From the NCBI RefSeq assembly GCF_001888805.2, contig NZ_CP019113.1, forward strand, positions 3,844,001-3,908,000: DNA of 64,000 nt, given 5' to 3'. How positions within the stretch are numbered: position 1 is the stretch's first letter; every line of letters starts with the position of its first letter. A program made the translations under genes and the position numbers. A model generated the notes under the pieces. That model was not told the DNA's origin. It saw only the letters and a program-made list of their open reading frames with translations, and made no database searches. Shown piece after piece: positions 1 to 7,906 of the stretch. Origin of the DNA: Enterobacter sp. SA187 (GTDB lineage Bacteria; Pseudomonadota; Gammaproteobacteria; Enterobacterales; Enterobacteriaceae).

Positions 1-354
1 AAAGATCAGCGTGCTTATATTGTCCGCGTGGGTGAGAATATTTATAAAATCTCCTGGACCGAGCCAACCGGGACGGATGTAAGCTTAATTGCCAACCTGG
101 GCGATAAACTCTTCCATGGCACTATTTTCTTCCCGCGCTGGGTAATGAATAACCCTGAAAAAACGGTTTGTTTCCAGAATGACCATATCCCGCGGATGAA
201 CCAGTACCGTGATGCCGGTCCGGCTTATCCGACGGAAGTTATTGATGAATTTGCCACCATCACCTTTATTCGTGACTGCGGTGCGAATAATGACAGTGTG
301 ATTGCCTGCGCGGCGAGTGAACTGCCGGAAAATTTCCCCGATAACCTGCGTTAA
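1..354 (+). CDS. padC: Phenolic acid decarboxylase, 3' part (5' end outside window)
   Basis: The reading frame is open from base 1, so the true start lies upstream; the visible part is the C-terminal 117 residues of a family usually near 165 aa. The enzyme decarboxylates p-coumaric, ferulic and caffeic acids to vinylphenols without a cofactor, a cytosolic detoxification of plant phenolics. Diagnostic stretches are SWTEPTGTDVSL, whose Glu aligns with the catalytic Glu64 of Bacillus PadC, then HGTIFFPRW and CFQNDHI. The N-terminal Tyr and Arg substrate residues are beyond the edge. A hairpin terminator follows directly. A LysR gene converges on it from the right and could be its regulator, though that is inference from position only. 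Confidence 0.9.
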   Translation, partial: KDQRAYIVRVGENIYKISWTEPTGTDVSLIANLGDKLFHGTIFFPRWVMNNPEKTVCFQNDHIPRMNQYRDAGPAYPTEVIDEFATITFIRDCGANNDSVIACAASELPENFPDNLR

Positions 355-376
355 ATAAGAAAGCGTTACATTTAAA

Positions 377-409
377 AGAAACCGGTCACGACGACGGTTT
401 CTTTTTTTT
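377..409 (+). terminator. Rho-independent terminator after padC
   Basis: Stem AGAAACCG (377-384) pairs with CGGTTTCT (395-402), followed by a T tract. It lies 23 bases after the padC stop codon and separates padC from the convergent LysR gene. Confidence 0.85.
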
Positions 410-470
410 CTGCTAAACCACAACATTGCCATTAAAACGTAAGTTTGACCGCCGTTCTCCCACTGCTTAC

Positions 471-1415
471 TCAGCATGAAGCAGAGCCGGATGCCCCCAA
501 ATCCTTTTCCCGCTCCTCTCTGAGAAAATCAATGAAGGCGCGTAACGGCGCAGACATGAACCTGCTGGAAAAATAGAGCCAGGGGCCTTCAAACGGCTGC
601 CACCATTGCGGTAACACGGGTTCAAGATCCCGCGAGTTGAAATGGGGCTGTAGCCAGTTTTCAAACATGGCGATAACGCCCTTGCCGCGTCGTGCAAGGT
701 CGATGGCCGCAGAGGCACCGTCAACGCCAATAGTGATATAGCCCGGCGGATCAACAGTGATGGTTTCACCCTGGCGCTCAAACTGCCAGGGAACCAGCGC
801 ACCGCTCGAAAATTTCATGCGTATACAGTTATGCTCAAGGAGATCGGCAGGATGAGCGATCGCGCCCTTTGATGCGAGATACGCGGGGGCGGCCGCCAGG
901 GCTAATCGCTGTAATCTGGGACCTATGGGGACGGCAATGACATCTTTCGCCAGATGTTCGCCATAGCGTATACCCGCATCGCAGCCCGCGGCTATGGCAT
1001 CCACCAGACGGTCTTCGACCATAATTTCTACCCGTATTTGCGGATGTTGCGAGAGAAAACGGTCAAGCAAAGGCGGCAGAATGTCCACCATGACGGCCCC
1101 CGTCACGTTCAGCTTAAGCTCACCGCGCACACATTGCCGGGTACTGGTGACATCATTGAGGGCCGCTCTCATTTCCATCAGTAAGGGCGCGATACGCCCG
1201 GCCAGCGCCTGACCTGCCTCTGTCGCCGTGACGCTTCGCGTGCTGCGGGTAAAAAGCGGTACGCCAAGGCTCATTTCCAGCGCGGATATTTTTTCGCTGA
1301 CTGTCGATGGCGATAAGCCAAGTTGCTTCGCCGCCGTGCGAAAACTCCTCTCCTTAAATACCGCCATAAAAACCGACAGATTATCCATCCCCGTCGCACT
1401 GCTATTGTTCGCCAT
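471..1415 (-). CDS. LysR-family transcriptional regulator
   Basis: This 314-aa protein has an N-terminal winged helix-turn-helix (FRTAAKQLGLSPSTVSEKISALE, then LGVPLFTRSTRSVTATEAG) and a periplasmic-binding-protein-like effector domain from about residue 90. It resembles the AaeR/DmlR-type LysR subgroup. The open frame runs up to a TTG at 1451, but the ATG at 1415 is a more natural start. It is divergent from the short-chain dehydrogenase gene at 1538 and convergent with padC, so its targets are probably one or both. LysR proteins usually activate a divergent neighbour and repress themselves. The effector cannot be told from sequence. Confidence 0.85.
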   Translation of the reverse strand: MANNSSATGMDNLSVFMAVFKERSFRTAAKQLGLSPSTVSEKISALEMSLGVPLFTRSTRSVTATEAGQALAGRIAPLLMEMRAALNDVTSTRQCVRGELKLNVTGAVMVDILPPLLDRFLSQHPQIRVEIMVEDRLVDAIAAGCDAGIRYGEHLAKDVIAVPIGPRLQRLALAAAPAYLASKGAIAHPADLLEHNCIRMKFSSGALVPWQFERQGETITVDPPGYITIGVDGASAAIDLARRGKGVIAMFENWLQPHFNSRDLEPVLPQWWQPFEGPWLYFSSRFMSAPLRAFIDFLREEREKDLGASGSASC

Positions 1416-1537
1416 GTCGATCAGCCTGTTCTCATTATGCCTGATTATCAAACACTATCAGGCAGGCTATAAATGCAAAACACAAAAACCGCTTTTTACT
1501 AAAAAAGCCACACACAACCGATCATCAGGAAGCGAAC

Positions 1538-2263
1538 ATGAAAAACAAAAACGTTCTTATCACTGGCGCAAACAAAAGTATTGGTTTTGAGACCGCCAGG
1601 GAGCTGGGTTTACTGGGATATAAGGTCTGGCTGGGCAGTCGTGACCAGGATCGGGGCCAACTGGCTGTGAACAGTTTGACGAAAGACGGTATCGACGCAC
1701 AGCTTATTATTATCGACGTGACAAATATGCTGAGCATAAAAGAGGCCGCTCAGCGGATACAACATGAAGACGGTAAACTGGATGTACTGATTAACAATGC
1801 CGGTATTTTAGGCTCGCATGATGTTGCCCCTGGCGAGCAACCTATTGATGACATTATGGCCGTCTATGATACGAATGTATTTGGTCTTATCAGAGTGACC
1901 CAGGCGTTTATTCCCCTGCTTAAATGCGCGCAGAATGCCAGAATCATCATGGTCAGCAGTGGTCTGGGTTCGCTGGAATGGGTGTCTGATTTAAATCATC
2001 CCTACTCCCGGGTGCAGGCAATGGGGTATACCAGCTCTAAAAGTGCCGTTAATGCCATTACGGTCGCTTTCGCTAAAGGGTTGATGGCTGAGGGTATCAG
2101 CGTAAATGCCGTTGATCCCGGTTATACCGCCACGGATTTTAACGGCCATACGGGCTACAGAACGGTGGCGGAAGCGGCCAGGGGAATTGTCTGGCTGGCA
2201 GAGGAGGCAAATGCAGACATCACTGCGGGCTTCTATTTTGATCAAAACAGAGCCCCATGGTAA
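1538..2263 (+). CDS. Short-chain dehydrogenase/reductase (SDR)
   Basis: This classical SDR of 241 aa has the Rossmann motif TGANKSIG (residues 9-16), NNAG (86-89), catalytic Ser at about 140-141 and YTSSK with Tyr164 and Lys168. Arg35 after the second beta strand favours NADP(H) over NAD(H). A good ribosome site (AGGAAG) precedes the ATG. The gene is divergent from a LysR regulator across a gap of about 120 bases, the common layout of a regulator with a single target oxidoreductase. The substrate is unknown; small carbonyl or quinone compounds are typical for stand-alone enzymes of this subgroup. Confidence 0.85.
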   Translation: MKNKNVLITGANKSIGFETARELGLLGYKVWLGSRDQDRGQLAVNSLTKDGIDAQLIIIDVTNMLSIKEAAQRIQHEDGKLDVLINNAGILGSHDVAPGEQPIDDIMAVYDTNVFGLIRVTQAFIPLLKCAQNARIIMVSSGLGSLEWVSDLNHPYSRVQAMGYTSSKSAVNAITVAFAKGLMAEGISVNAVDPGYTATDFNGHTGYRTVAEAARGIVWLAEEANADITAGFYFDQNRAPW

Positions 2264-2293
2264 CAGGAACTTACGGTTACTTGCCTGGTACGC

Positions 2294-2917
2294 TCATAGC
2301 ATCCCGTTATTGCCATGGCGTAAAAACGCCGGACGTTCATTGAGCCGCGCGAACCAGGCTTCAATGGCTGGCACATCAGGCTTTGCGAACGGCGTCATTT
2401 TCCAGCGGTTTACCGACAGCCCGAGCACCACATCGGCCAGGGTAAAGGTCTCGCCCGTCACCCAGTGATGAGTGCGCTGTAATTGCTGTTCAAGAATGCC
2501 GATACAGTGGTTCCACTGGTTAATGCCTGCGGCAATGGCTGCCGGATCGTTAAAGGCCGGATCCCTGCGCCCCAGCGCCGGGAAGACATAGCGCCAGGCG
2601 TTATTAAACTCCGTCGCCTGCCAGTCCATCCAGCGCTCGACATCCGCGCTGGCACGCGGTTCGCCGGGCAACAGGTCGTCACGCCCGGCTTTGCGCACCA
2701 GATAACGGCAGATGGAATTTGATTCCCACAGCACAAAATCGTCGTCAATGATCACCGGCACCATGGCATTCGGGTTCAGGGCGCGGAACTCATCCGTTTC
2801 CGTCGGGGTAAATCCGCTGCCGTAATCTTCCTGCAGATAGTCCATTTTGATTTCTTCGCAGGTCCACAGCACTTTGCGCACGTTAATGGATGTCGTTTTG
2901 CCCAGTATTTTCAGCAT
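2294..2917 (-). CDS. Glutathione S-transferase family protein
   Basis: The 207-aa protein has an N-terminal thioredoxin-like GST domain (MLKILGKTTSINVRKVLW; the cis-Pro motif MVPVI; WESNSICRYL, the glutathione gamma-glutamyl binding Glu-Ser) and an all-helical C-terminal domain from about residue 85, ending with the N-capping stretch TLADVVLG. It resembles the E. coli GstB group (S/T-x-N-V-x-K-V-L active-site region, no catalytic Tyr). Such enzymes conjugate glutathione to electrophiles or act on halogenated acids in the cytosol. An upstream GTG at 2926 is possible; ATG at 2917 matches the usual start. It converges with the SDR gene. Confidence 0.85.
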   Translation of the reverse strand: MLKILGKTTSINVRKVLWTCEEIKMDYLQEDYGSGFTPTETDEFRALNPNAMVPVIIDDDFVLWESNSICRYLVRKAGRDDLLPGEPRASADVERWMDWQATEFNNAWRYVFPALGRRDPAFNDPAAIAAGINQWNHCIGILEQQLQRTHHWVTGETFTLADVVLGLSVNRWKMTPFAKPDVPAIEAWFARLNERPAFLRHGNNGML

Positions 2918-2952
2918 GCCTGGCACCGTTCAGTAAGAGGTTATTATCCGGG

Positions 2953-3222
2953 CTACTTTTTACAAAATAGCTTAGTGGCGGCCGCGGCCATCAGCCCGAT
3001 AAACGGCATGGTGGCGGCACCGGAGATGAAATTATGCTGATCGATCTCCTTTTCCCGGCGAATATCTGCAAGACGTGCCAGCGCATGGTTTTGATCGGTG
3101 GCACTGACTTCTTCAAACTGCTTTTCATATCCCTGCTCAGACAACGGTAACGCGCCCCGGGCGTCCGTTCTTTCCAGCACCACAATATGTTTACCCTTCT
3201 GATAAAAACAGTATTCCGGCAT
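2953..3222 (-). CDS. Small hypothetical protein with hydrophobic C-terminus
   Basis: The 89-aa protein is not recognised. The ATG at 3222 is preceded by GGGAG about 7 bases upstream and is preferred over the longer frame beginning at 3261. The N-terminal two thirds are charged and soluble (EKQFEEVSATDQNHALARLADIRREKEIDQHNF). Residues near 67-83 form a short hydrophobic stretch (ISGAATMPFIGLMAAAATKLF) that could lie in the membrane, with a Cys-Lys-Lys tail. It follows the GST gene upstream on the same strand with only about 35 bases between them, so the two may be cotranscribed. No function is proposed. Confidence 0.6.
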   Translation of the reverse strand: MPEYCFYQKGKHIVVLERTDARGALPLSEQGYEKQFEEVSATDQNHALARLADIRREKEIDQHNFISGAATMPFIGLMAAAATKLFCKK

Positions 3223-3682
3223 GAGATATCTCCCAGACAAGTGAAGGCAATAATACAGCATAATTAAAATGCGGCAGATGGAAAAGTCTTACTTGCACCA
3301 GACTGTAAATATAAGGTTTTTGTTTTATTCAAAATAATATGCTGCATTAAGTTAAATTTTCAGTAAAAGAAAAGAAGTATGCAATAACACCTGTCTTGCT
3401 GTATTAAAGCCAGTATGCACTGCTGACTATGCAAATTTTCTTGTGAAAGTGTTATCTACTGCTTAGAGATTTATACAATATAGCCCATAGATTTTGCCAT
3501 TAACCCATTGTAATTCATTAACATTTGCAAGATACTAGCAGTATAATATTTACATGCTAAAAAAGTGTCTTCATCCTGGATGCCTAACAAGATTCTGGCA
3601 CTTTTAATAAAATAAAATACAACCAACCTTCATATTGACAATATTCAAAGCATCAATAATGCATACCAGCAAAGGATAACTC
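3223..3682. other. AT-rich intergenic region upstream of the GTPase gene
   Basis: About 460 bases without a convincing gene and clearly richer in A+T than the flanks. A perfect TATAAT lies at 3542-3547 and could be the -10 element for the GTPase gene, but the -35 position is poor. The AGGA just before 3683 is the ribosome site of that gene. Nothing else was recognised here. Confidence 0.5.
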
Positions 3683-4762
3683 ATGGAAAACATTGATAAT
3701 ATTTTGAAAGAGGCCATCAATAAAGCTACCACTGAAAGAGGGAAAATTTCTATACTCATTGCTGGTCGATCAGGGGTGGGGAAAAGCACGCTAATAAACT
3801 CTGTTTTTCAGCAAAAAATGGCAGAAACAGGACAGGGACGACCAGTTACCCAAAATACAAGAGAAATAACAAAAGAGGGTGTTCCACTTACAATTTTTGA
3901 TACCAGGGGGCTGGAAATGTCGCAGTTCCAGGAAACACAATCTGATCTTGAAAAGCTGATTAAAGAGCGAGCCTCAGACAGAGATACAAACCGGCATATT
4001 CATGTTGCATGGCTATGCATACAAGAAGATGGACGTCGCGTTGAGCAGGCTGAAGTCGATTTGCATAATATGCTGTCCCAACATATGCCAGTTATTGCAG
4101 TGATTACGAAAGCAAGAAGTGATAATGGGTTCAAAAATGAAGTGCAGAGCTTACTTCCGGAAGTGAAAAACGTTATCCGTGTCAGAGCTATTGAGGAAGA
4201 GATGGATGATGGGCATATCATCAAGGCTATGGGGCTAGAAAGCCTGATAGAACTGACCTCAGAGGTTATTCCTGAGGGAAAGCGAAGGGCTCTGGCGGCG
4301 GCACAAAGAGCCAACATCAATTACAGGAAAACTCAGGCACATAAAATAGTAGCTGGTGCTGCTACGGCAGCCGCTGCTGCAGGCGCAAGCCCAATACCGT
4401 TTTCAGATGCTGCCATTCTTGCCCCTATTCAGATTGGCATGATAGCGGGCATTACATCCGTCTTCGGTCTGGAGCTATCGAAAGGAACACTTAGCACTCT
4501 GGTTGCTTCTGCAATAGGTGTAGGCGGAGCAACGTTTTTAGGACGTACTGTTGTGGTTAACATTTTAAAATGCTTTCCAGGGTTTGGAACCATTGCTGGT
4601 GGCGCAATCTCTGCAGCCACTGCCAGCGCAATAACTATTGCACTGGGAGAAGCCTACATTGCTGTACTCGTTGAGATTTTTTCAAAGGATCCAGATGCTG
4701 AACCTTCAGCCAGTGAAATTGGAGAAAAGCTCAAAGATAAGATGATAAAAGCCGGAGCATAA
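3683..4762 (+). CDS. P-loop GTPase with hydrophobic C-terminal domain (DUF697-like)
   Basis: The 359-aa protein has a TRAFAC-type GTPase domain: P-loop GRSGVGKS (28-35), a Thr-rich switch I near 54-63 and DTRG (73-76). The G4 motif is atypical, TKARSD (142-147) instead of NKxD. From about residue 225 a domain very rich in Ala and Gly carries several hydrophobic segments, like the DUF697/YcjF-type C-terminal domains of bacterial GTPases that bind membranes. The gene is AT-richer than its surroundings, stands alone between terminators and looks acquired. The role is unknown; related stand-alone proteins are annotated only as Era-like or 50S-binding GTPases. Domain call is firm, function is not. 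Confidence 0.8.
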   Translation: MENIDNILKEAINKATTERGKISILIAGRSGVGKSTLINSVFQQKMAETGQGRPVTQNTREITKEGVPLTIFDTRGLEMSQFQETQSDLEKLIKERASDRDTNRHIHVAWLCIQEDGRRVEQAEVDLHNMLSQHMPVIAVITKARSDNGFKNEVQSLLPEVKNVIRVRAIEEEMDDGHIIKAMGLESLIELTSEVIPEGKRRALAAAQRANINYRKTQAHKIVAGAATAAAAAGASPIPFSDAAILAPIQIGMIAGITSVFGLELSKGTLSTLVASAIGVGGATFLGRTVVVNILKCFPGFGTIAGGAISAATASAITIALGEAYIAVLVEIFSKDPDAEPSASEIGEKLKDKMIKAGA

Positions 4763-4776
4763 TTCAGGAAAAGGAT

Positions 4777-4815
4777 CCGCTGACGACGCCATATGTGTGC
4801 TATCAGCGGTTTTTT
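4777..4815 (+). terminator. Rho-independent terminator after the GTPase gene
   Basis: CCGCTGA (4777-4783) pairs with TCAGCGG (4803-4809) and is followed by six T. The loop is long (19 bases) and contains one copy of the 16-bp direct repeat found again at 5354. Confidence 0.75.
4785..4800 (+). repeat. 16-bp direct repeat, left copy
   Basis: GACGCCATATGTGTGC occurs here and identically at 5354-5369, bracketing the Gfa-family gene. This copy is inside the loop of the GTPase terminator. No third copy was noticed. Confidence 0.8.
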
Positions 4816-4886
4816 ATCATGTTTGTTCGAGTAGATTGTCCTGGGGATGAATTTCATAATTAACCATTTAACTTCGCCCCTCTAAT

Positions 4887-5300
4887 TCATGTTCCTAATT
4901 TATTAAATCTAAGAATACCCGCCACCCCACCACCGCCATCGGCAGGATGAGTAATACCGTCCATCACTTGCACGGTTTCAAAATCAAAGGGAGATACCCC
5001 CTCCAGACAGGCAACGTTGATGCCATACTGCTCAGGATTAGATCGCCGTTGATGGAAGGTATAAATGCCACAGATGGAGCAAAAATAATGCGCCGCTTGT
5101 CGGGTATTAAAACGGTATTCGGTTAAGACGTCTTTGCCGCTTAATATCTCCAGTCCTGCGAGCTGAGCGGAGACAGCCACCGCCCCCCGCATCCGGCATA
5201 AAGAGCAGTTGCACCGGCGAATCGTATTAAAGCCATCGGATAATTCAACGGCGAATCGCACTGTTCCGCAATGACAACGCCCTGCAATTTTATCAGTCAT
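4887..5300 (-). CDS. GFA family (Gfa/CENP-V) zinc-binding protein
   Basis: The 137-aa protein starts at the ATG at 5300 behind a G-rich ribosome site; the longer frame to 5375 only translates the direct repeat. The Mss4-like fold is shown by its zinc ligands: RCHCGTVRF near residue 8, CNCSLCRMRG near 43 and CSICGIYTFHQRR near 88. These Cys groups match the structural and catalytic zinc sites of glutathione-dependent formaldehyde-activating enzyme. Most members of this family are not proven Gfa enzymes, so the activity is open. The gene is alone, between the GTPase terminator and the EF-G paralogue, and lies between two identical 16-bp repeats. Confidence 0.85.
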   Translation of the reverse strand: MTDKIAGRCHCGTVRFAVELSDGFNTIRRCNCSLCRMRGAVAVSAQLAGLEILSGKDVLTEYRFNTRQAAHYFCSICGIYTFHQRRSNPEQYGINVACLEGVSPFDFETVQVMDGITHPADGGGGVAGILRFNKLGT

Positions 5301-5353
5301 AAAGCCCCCGTGAGGCAAACATAGTCTGCCGCGAATGAAAAAACGATAAAAGG

Positions 5354-5369
5354 GACGCCATATGTGTGC
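5354..5369 (+). repeat. 16-bp direct repeat, right copy
   Basis: Identical to 4785-4800. It lies 54 bases upstream of the start of the Gfa-family gene, in an otherwise featureless gap of about 240 bases before the EF-G terminator. Confidence 0.8.
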
Positions 5370-5543
5370 CAACAAACCCTGACAAATCGTTAGTGAAATC
5401 TGTTTCCGGAGCGGTGCTCATAACCCATCCTTTTCACAGTGGAGGAGCTTTAACAGTAAAAGACAATTATGGATGCTGCCAGGTGGCGTTGTAACAAGTA
5501 TTAAGACGTTTCGCAGATAACGTACGGACGGCAGAGCACAGCG

Positions 5544-5576
5544 AAAAATCCCCGCCATGGTGCATGGCGGGGATTT
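5544..5576 (-). terminator. Rho-independent terminator of the EF-G paralogue
   Basis: A perfect 14-bp stem, AAATCCCCGCCATG (5546-5559) with its complement at 5563-5576, has a 3-base loop and, read on the minus strand, ends in a T tract. It lies just after the stop codon of the minus-strand EF-G gene. Confidence 0.9.
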
Positions 5577-5596
5577 ATTTTACGGCTTAAGCGCCA

Positions 5597-7696
5597 TCAC
5601 TTCGCGCGGCTGGCGATAATCGCCTCCGCCACGTTGCGCGGCGCTTCAGCATAGTGGTGGAACTCCATGCTGTAAGTCGCCCGTCCCTGTGACATTGAGC
5701 GCAGCGTGGTGGCGTAGCCGAACATTTCCGCCAGCGGCACATCGGCGCGGATGATCTGGCTGCCGAAACGCTCTTCCATGCCCTGCACCAGACCGCGCCG
5801 GGAGCTGAGATCGCCCATGATATTACCGGCGTACTCTTCCGGCGTTTCCACCTCGACATGCATCATCGGTTCGAGGATCGCCGGATCAGCGCGTTTCGCC
5901 CCCTCCTTAAAGCCGAAAATCGCCGCCATGCGGAACGCCATCTCCGAAGAGTCGACGTCGTGATAGGAGCCAAAGGTCAGCGTCACTTTCACGTCCACCA
6001 CCGGATAGCCCGCCAGCACCCCATTATTCAGCGCTTCACGGATGCCCTTTTCCACCGACGGAATGTATTCCCGTGGTACCACGCCGCCTTTGGTGGCGTC
6101 TTCAAAAACGAAGCCCTTGCCCGCTTCCTGGGGTTCCAGCGTCAGCACCACATGACCATACTGGCCTTTGCCGCCGGACTGGCGCACAAACTTGCCTTCC
6201 ACCTCTTTCACCGTTTTGCGCAGCGTTTCGCGGTAGGTCACCTGCGGGCGACCGATGTTCGCCTCAACGCCGAATTCACGTTTCATGCGGTCAACAATGA
6301 TCTCGAGATGCAGCTCGCCCATACCGGAAATAATGGTCTGCCCGGACTCTTCGTCGGTGTGCAGACGGAACGACGGATCTTCCGAAGCCAGTCGTTGCAG
6401 GGCAATACCCATTTTTTCCTGATCCGCTTTGGTCTTCGGCTCAATGGCCAGCGAGATCACCGGGTCCGGGAACTCCATGCGCTCAAGAGTGATCACCGCC
6501 GCCGGATCGGTCAGGGTATCGCCGGTGGTCACGTCTTTAAGCCCGACGCAGGCGGCGATATCGCCTGCCCGCAGCTCGTCCACTTCCAGCCGGTCATTGG
6601 CCTGCATCTGCACGATGCGGCCGATGCGCTCTTTTTTGCCTTTCACCGGGTTGTACACCGCGTCGCCTTTTTTCAGCACGCCGGAATAGACGCGGATAAA
6701 GGTCAACTGCCCGACGTAGGGGTCAGTCATCAGCTTGAACGCCAGCGCCGAGAAGGGTTCATTGTCGTCCGCATGACGTTCGATGGTGTCGCCCTTCTCA
6801 TCCACGCCTTTGATGGCGGGAATATCCAGCGGCGATGGCATCAGTTCAACCACCGCATCAAGCATGCGCTGTACGCCTTTGTTTTTAAAGGCGCTGCCGC
6901 AGAGCATCGGCTGGATCTCACCTGCGACGGTGCGGGCGCGCAACCCGACGATGATCTCCGCTTCGCTGAGATCGCCGCTTTCCAGATAGCGATCCATCAG
7001 GGTTTCGGTGGCTTCTGCCGCCGCCGAGACCATTTTTTCCCGCCACTGCTGCGCGGTTGCCAGTAAATCGTCCGGTACCGGCGCATAGCTGAAGGTCATG
7101 CCCTGGGTAGCGTCGTCCCATACAATGGCGCGCATTTTGATCAAATCGACCACGCCGCTGAAGTGCTCTTCGCTGCCGATGGGGATGACAATCGGCACCG
7201 GATTCGCTTTCAGGCGGTCGATCATCATCTGCACCACGCGGAAGAAATCTGCGCCGGGGCGATCCATTTTGTTCACAAAGGCAAGACGCGGCACATGGTA
7301 TTTGTTGGCCTGCCGCCAGACGGTTTCCGATTGCGGCTGTACGCCGCCCACCGAGTCATAGACCATAACCGCACCGTCGAGCACGCGCATGGATCGCTCC
7401 ACTTCTATCGTGAAATCAACGTGCCCCGGGGTGTCGATAATATTGATGCGGTGCGGTTCAAAGCTGTGATCCATGCCGGGCCAGAAACAGCTGACGGCCG
7501 CTGAGGTAATGGTGATCCCGCGCTCCTGCTCCTGCGCCATCCAGTCCGTAATTGCAGCGCCATCGTGAACCTCACCCAGTTTGTGGCTCACGCCGGTGTA
7601 AAACAGGATACGTTCGGTAGTGGTGGTTTTCCCCGCATCGATATGGGCAGAAATACCAATATTACGATAGCGTTCAAGGGGGATGGGTCGGGGCAT
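5597..7696 (-). CDS. fusA2: Second elongation factor G (EF-G paralogue)
   Basis: The 699-aa protein spans all five EF-G domains and is almost as long as canonical EF-G (704 aa). The G domain is intact: AHIDAGKT (17-24), RGITI switch region (59-63), DTPGH (88-92), NKMD (142-145). Domain IV keeps GSYHDVDSSEMAF and domain V keeps EMFGYATTLRS. It should therefore be a GTP-dependent translocase or recycling factor, not an inactive copy. It is not in the rpsL-rpsG-fusA-tufA context: it stands alone with its own terminator, divergent from an ArsR-type regulator. This suggests conditional expression. The symbol is descriptive. Paralogues in other bacteria serve recycling, slow growth or drug tolerance; which applies here is unknown. 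Confidence 0.9.
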   Translation of the reverse strand: MPRPIPLERYRNIGISAHIDAGKTTTTERILFYTGVSHKLGEVHDGAAITDWMAQEQERGITITSAAVSCFWPGMDHSFEPHRINIIDTPGHVDFTIEVERSMRVLDGAVMVYDSVGGVQPQSETVWRQANKYHVPRLAFVNKMDRPGADFFRVVQMMIDRLKANPVPIVIPIGSEEHFSGVVDLIKMRAIVWDDATQGMTFSYAPVPDDLLATAQQWREKMVSAAAEATETLMDRYLESGDLSEAEIIVGLRARTVAGEIQPMLCGSAFKNKGVQRMLDAVVELMPSPLDIPAIKGVDEKGDTIERHADDNEPFSALAFKLMTDPYVGQLTFIRVYSGVLKKGDAVYNPVKGKKERIGRIVQMQANDRLEVDELRAGDIAACVGLKDVTTGDTLTDPAAVITLERMEFPDPVISLAIEPKTKADQEKMGIALQRLASEDPSFRLHTDEESGQTIISGMGELHLEIIVDRMKREFGVEANIGRPQVTYRETLRKTVKEVEGKFVRQSGGKGQYGHVVLTLEPQEAGKGFVFEDATKGGVVPREYIPSVEKGIREALNNGVLAGYPVVDVKVTLTFGSYHDVDSSEMAFRMAAIFGFKEGAKRADPAILEPMMHVEVETPEEYAGNIMGDLSSRRGLVQGMEERFGSQIIRADVPLAEMFGYATTLRSMSQGRATYSMEFHHYAEAPRNVAEAIIASRAK

Positions 7697-7787
7697 GATG
7701 CGTCCTTAGTCAGTTTGACAGTAAGCGACCGGCATGGTCGCGGGAGTTAACCAGGATCATCATAGTCCAATTGTACGAGTATATTCG

Positions 7788-7812
7788 AACTATTTTAGCT
7801 ATAGTTATAGTT
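7788..7812. promoter_or_regulatory. Candidate operator between the EF-G paralogue and ArsR-type gene
   Basis: AACTAT (7788-7793) and ATAGTT (7801-7806) form an inverted repeat with a 7-base spacer, and a further ATAGTT follows at 7807-7812. The site lies in the 210-base AT-rich divergent intergenic region. Its regulator is inferred to be the adjacent ArsR-type protein. Confidence 0.5.
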
Positions 7813-7906
7813 GATAATCTGGTGCGCCTGGCGCGTGGTATTGCCCGCAGCCTTCCAGTATATTATCCGGCCTGCTGTACCCTTTGTCTGACCATTACGG
7901 AGCGCT

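Noticed and set aside
4858..5596. Possible insertion sequence suggested by the 16-bp direct repeats
   Set aside because: No transposase or terminal inverted repeats are present between or next to the repeats.
5858..7066. Long plus-strand open frame of about 400 codons opposite the EF-G paralogue
   Set aside because: It is rich in His, Arg and Gln in the manner of reverse-frame shadows in GC-rich genes, has no ribosome site or family signature, and the opposite strand is a clear EF-G.
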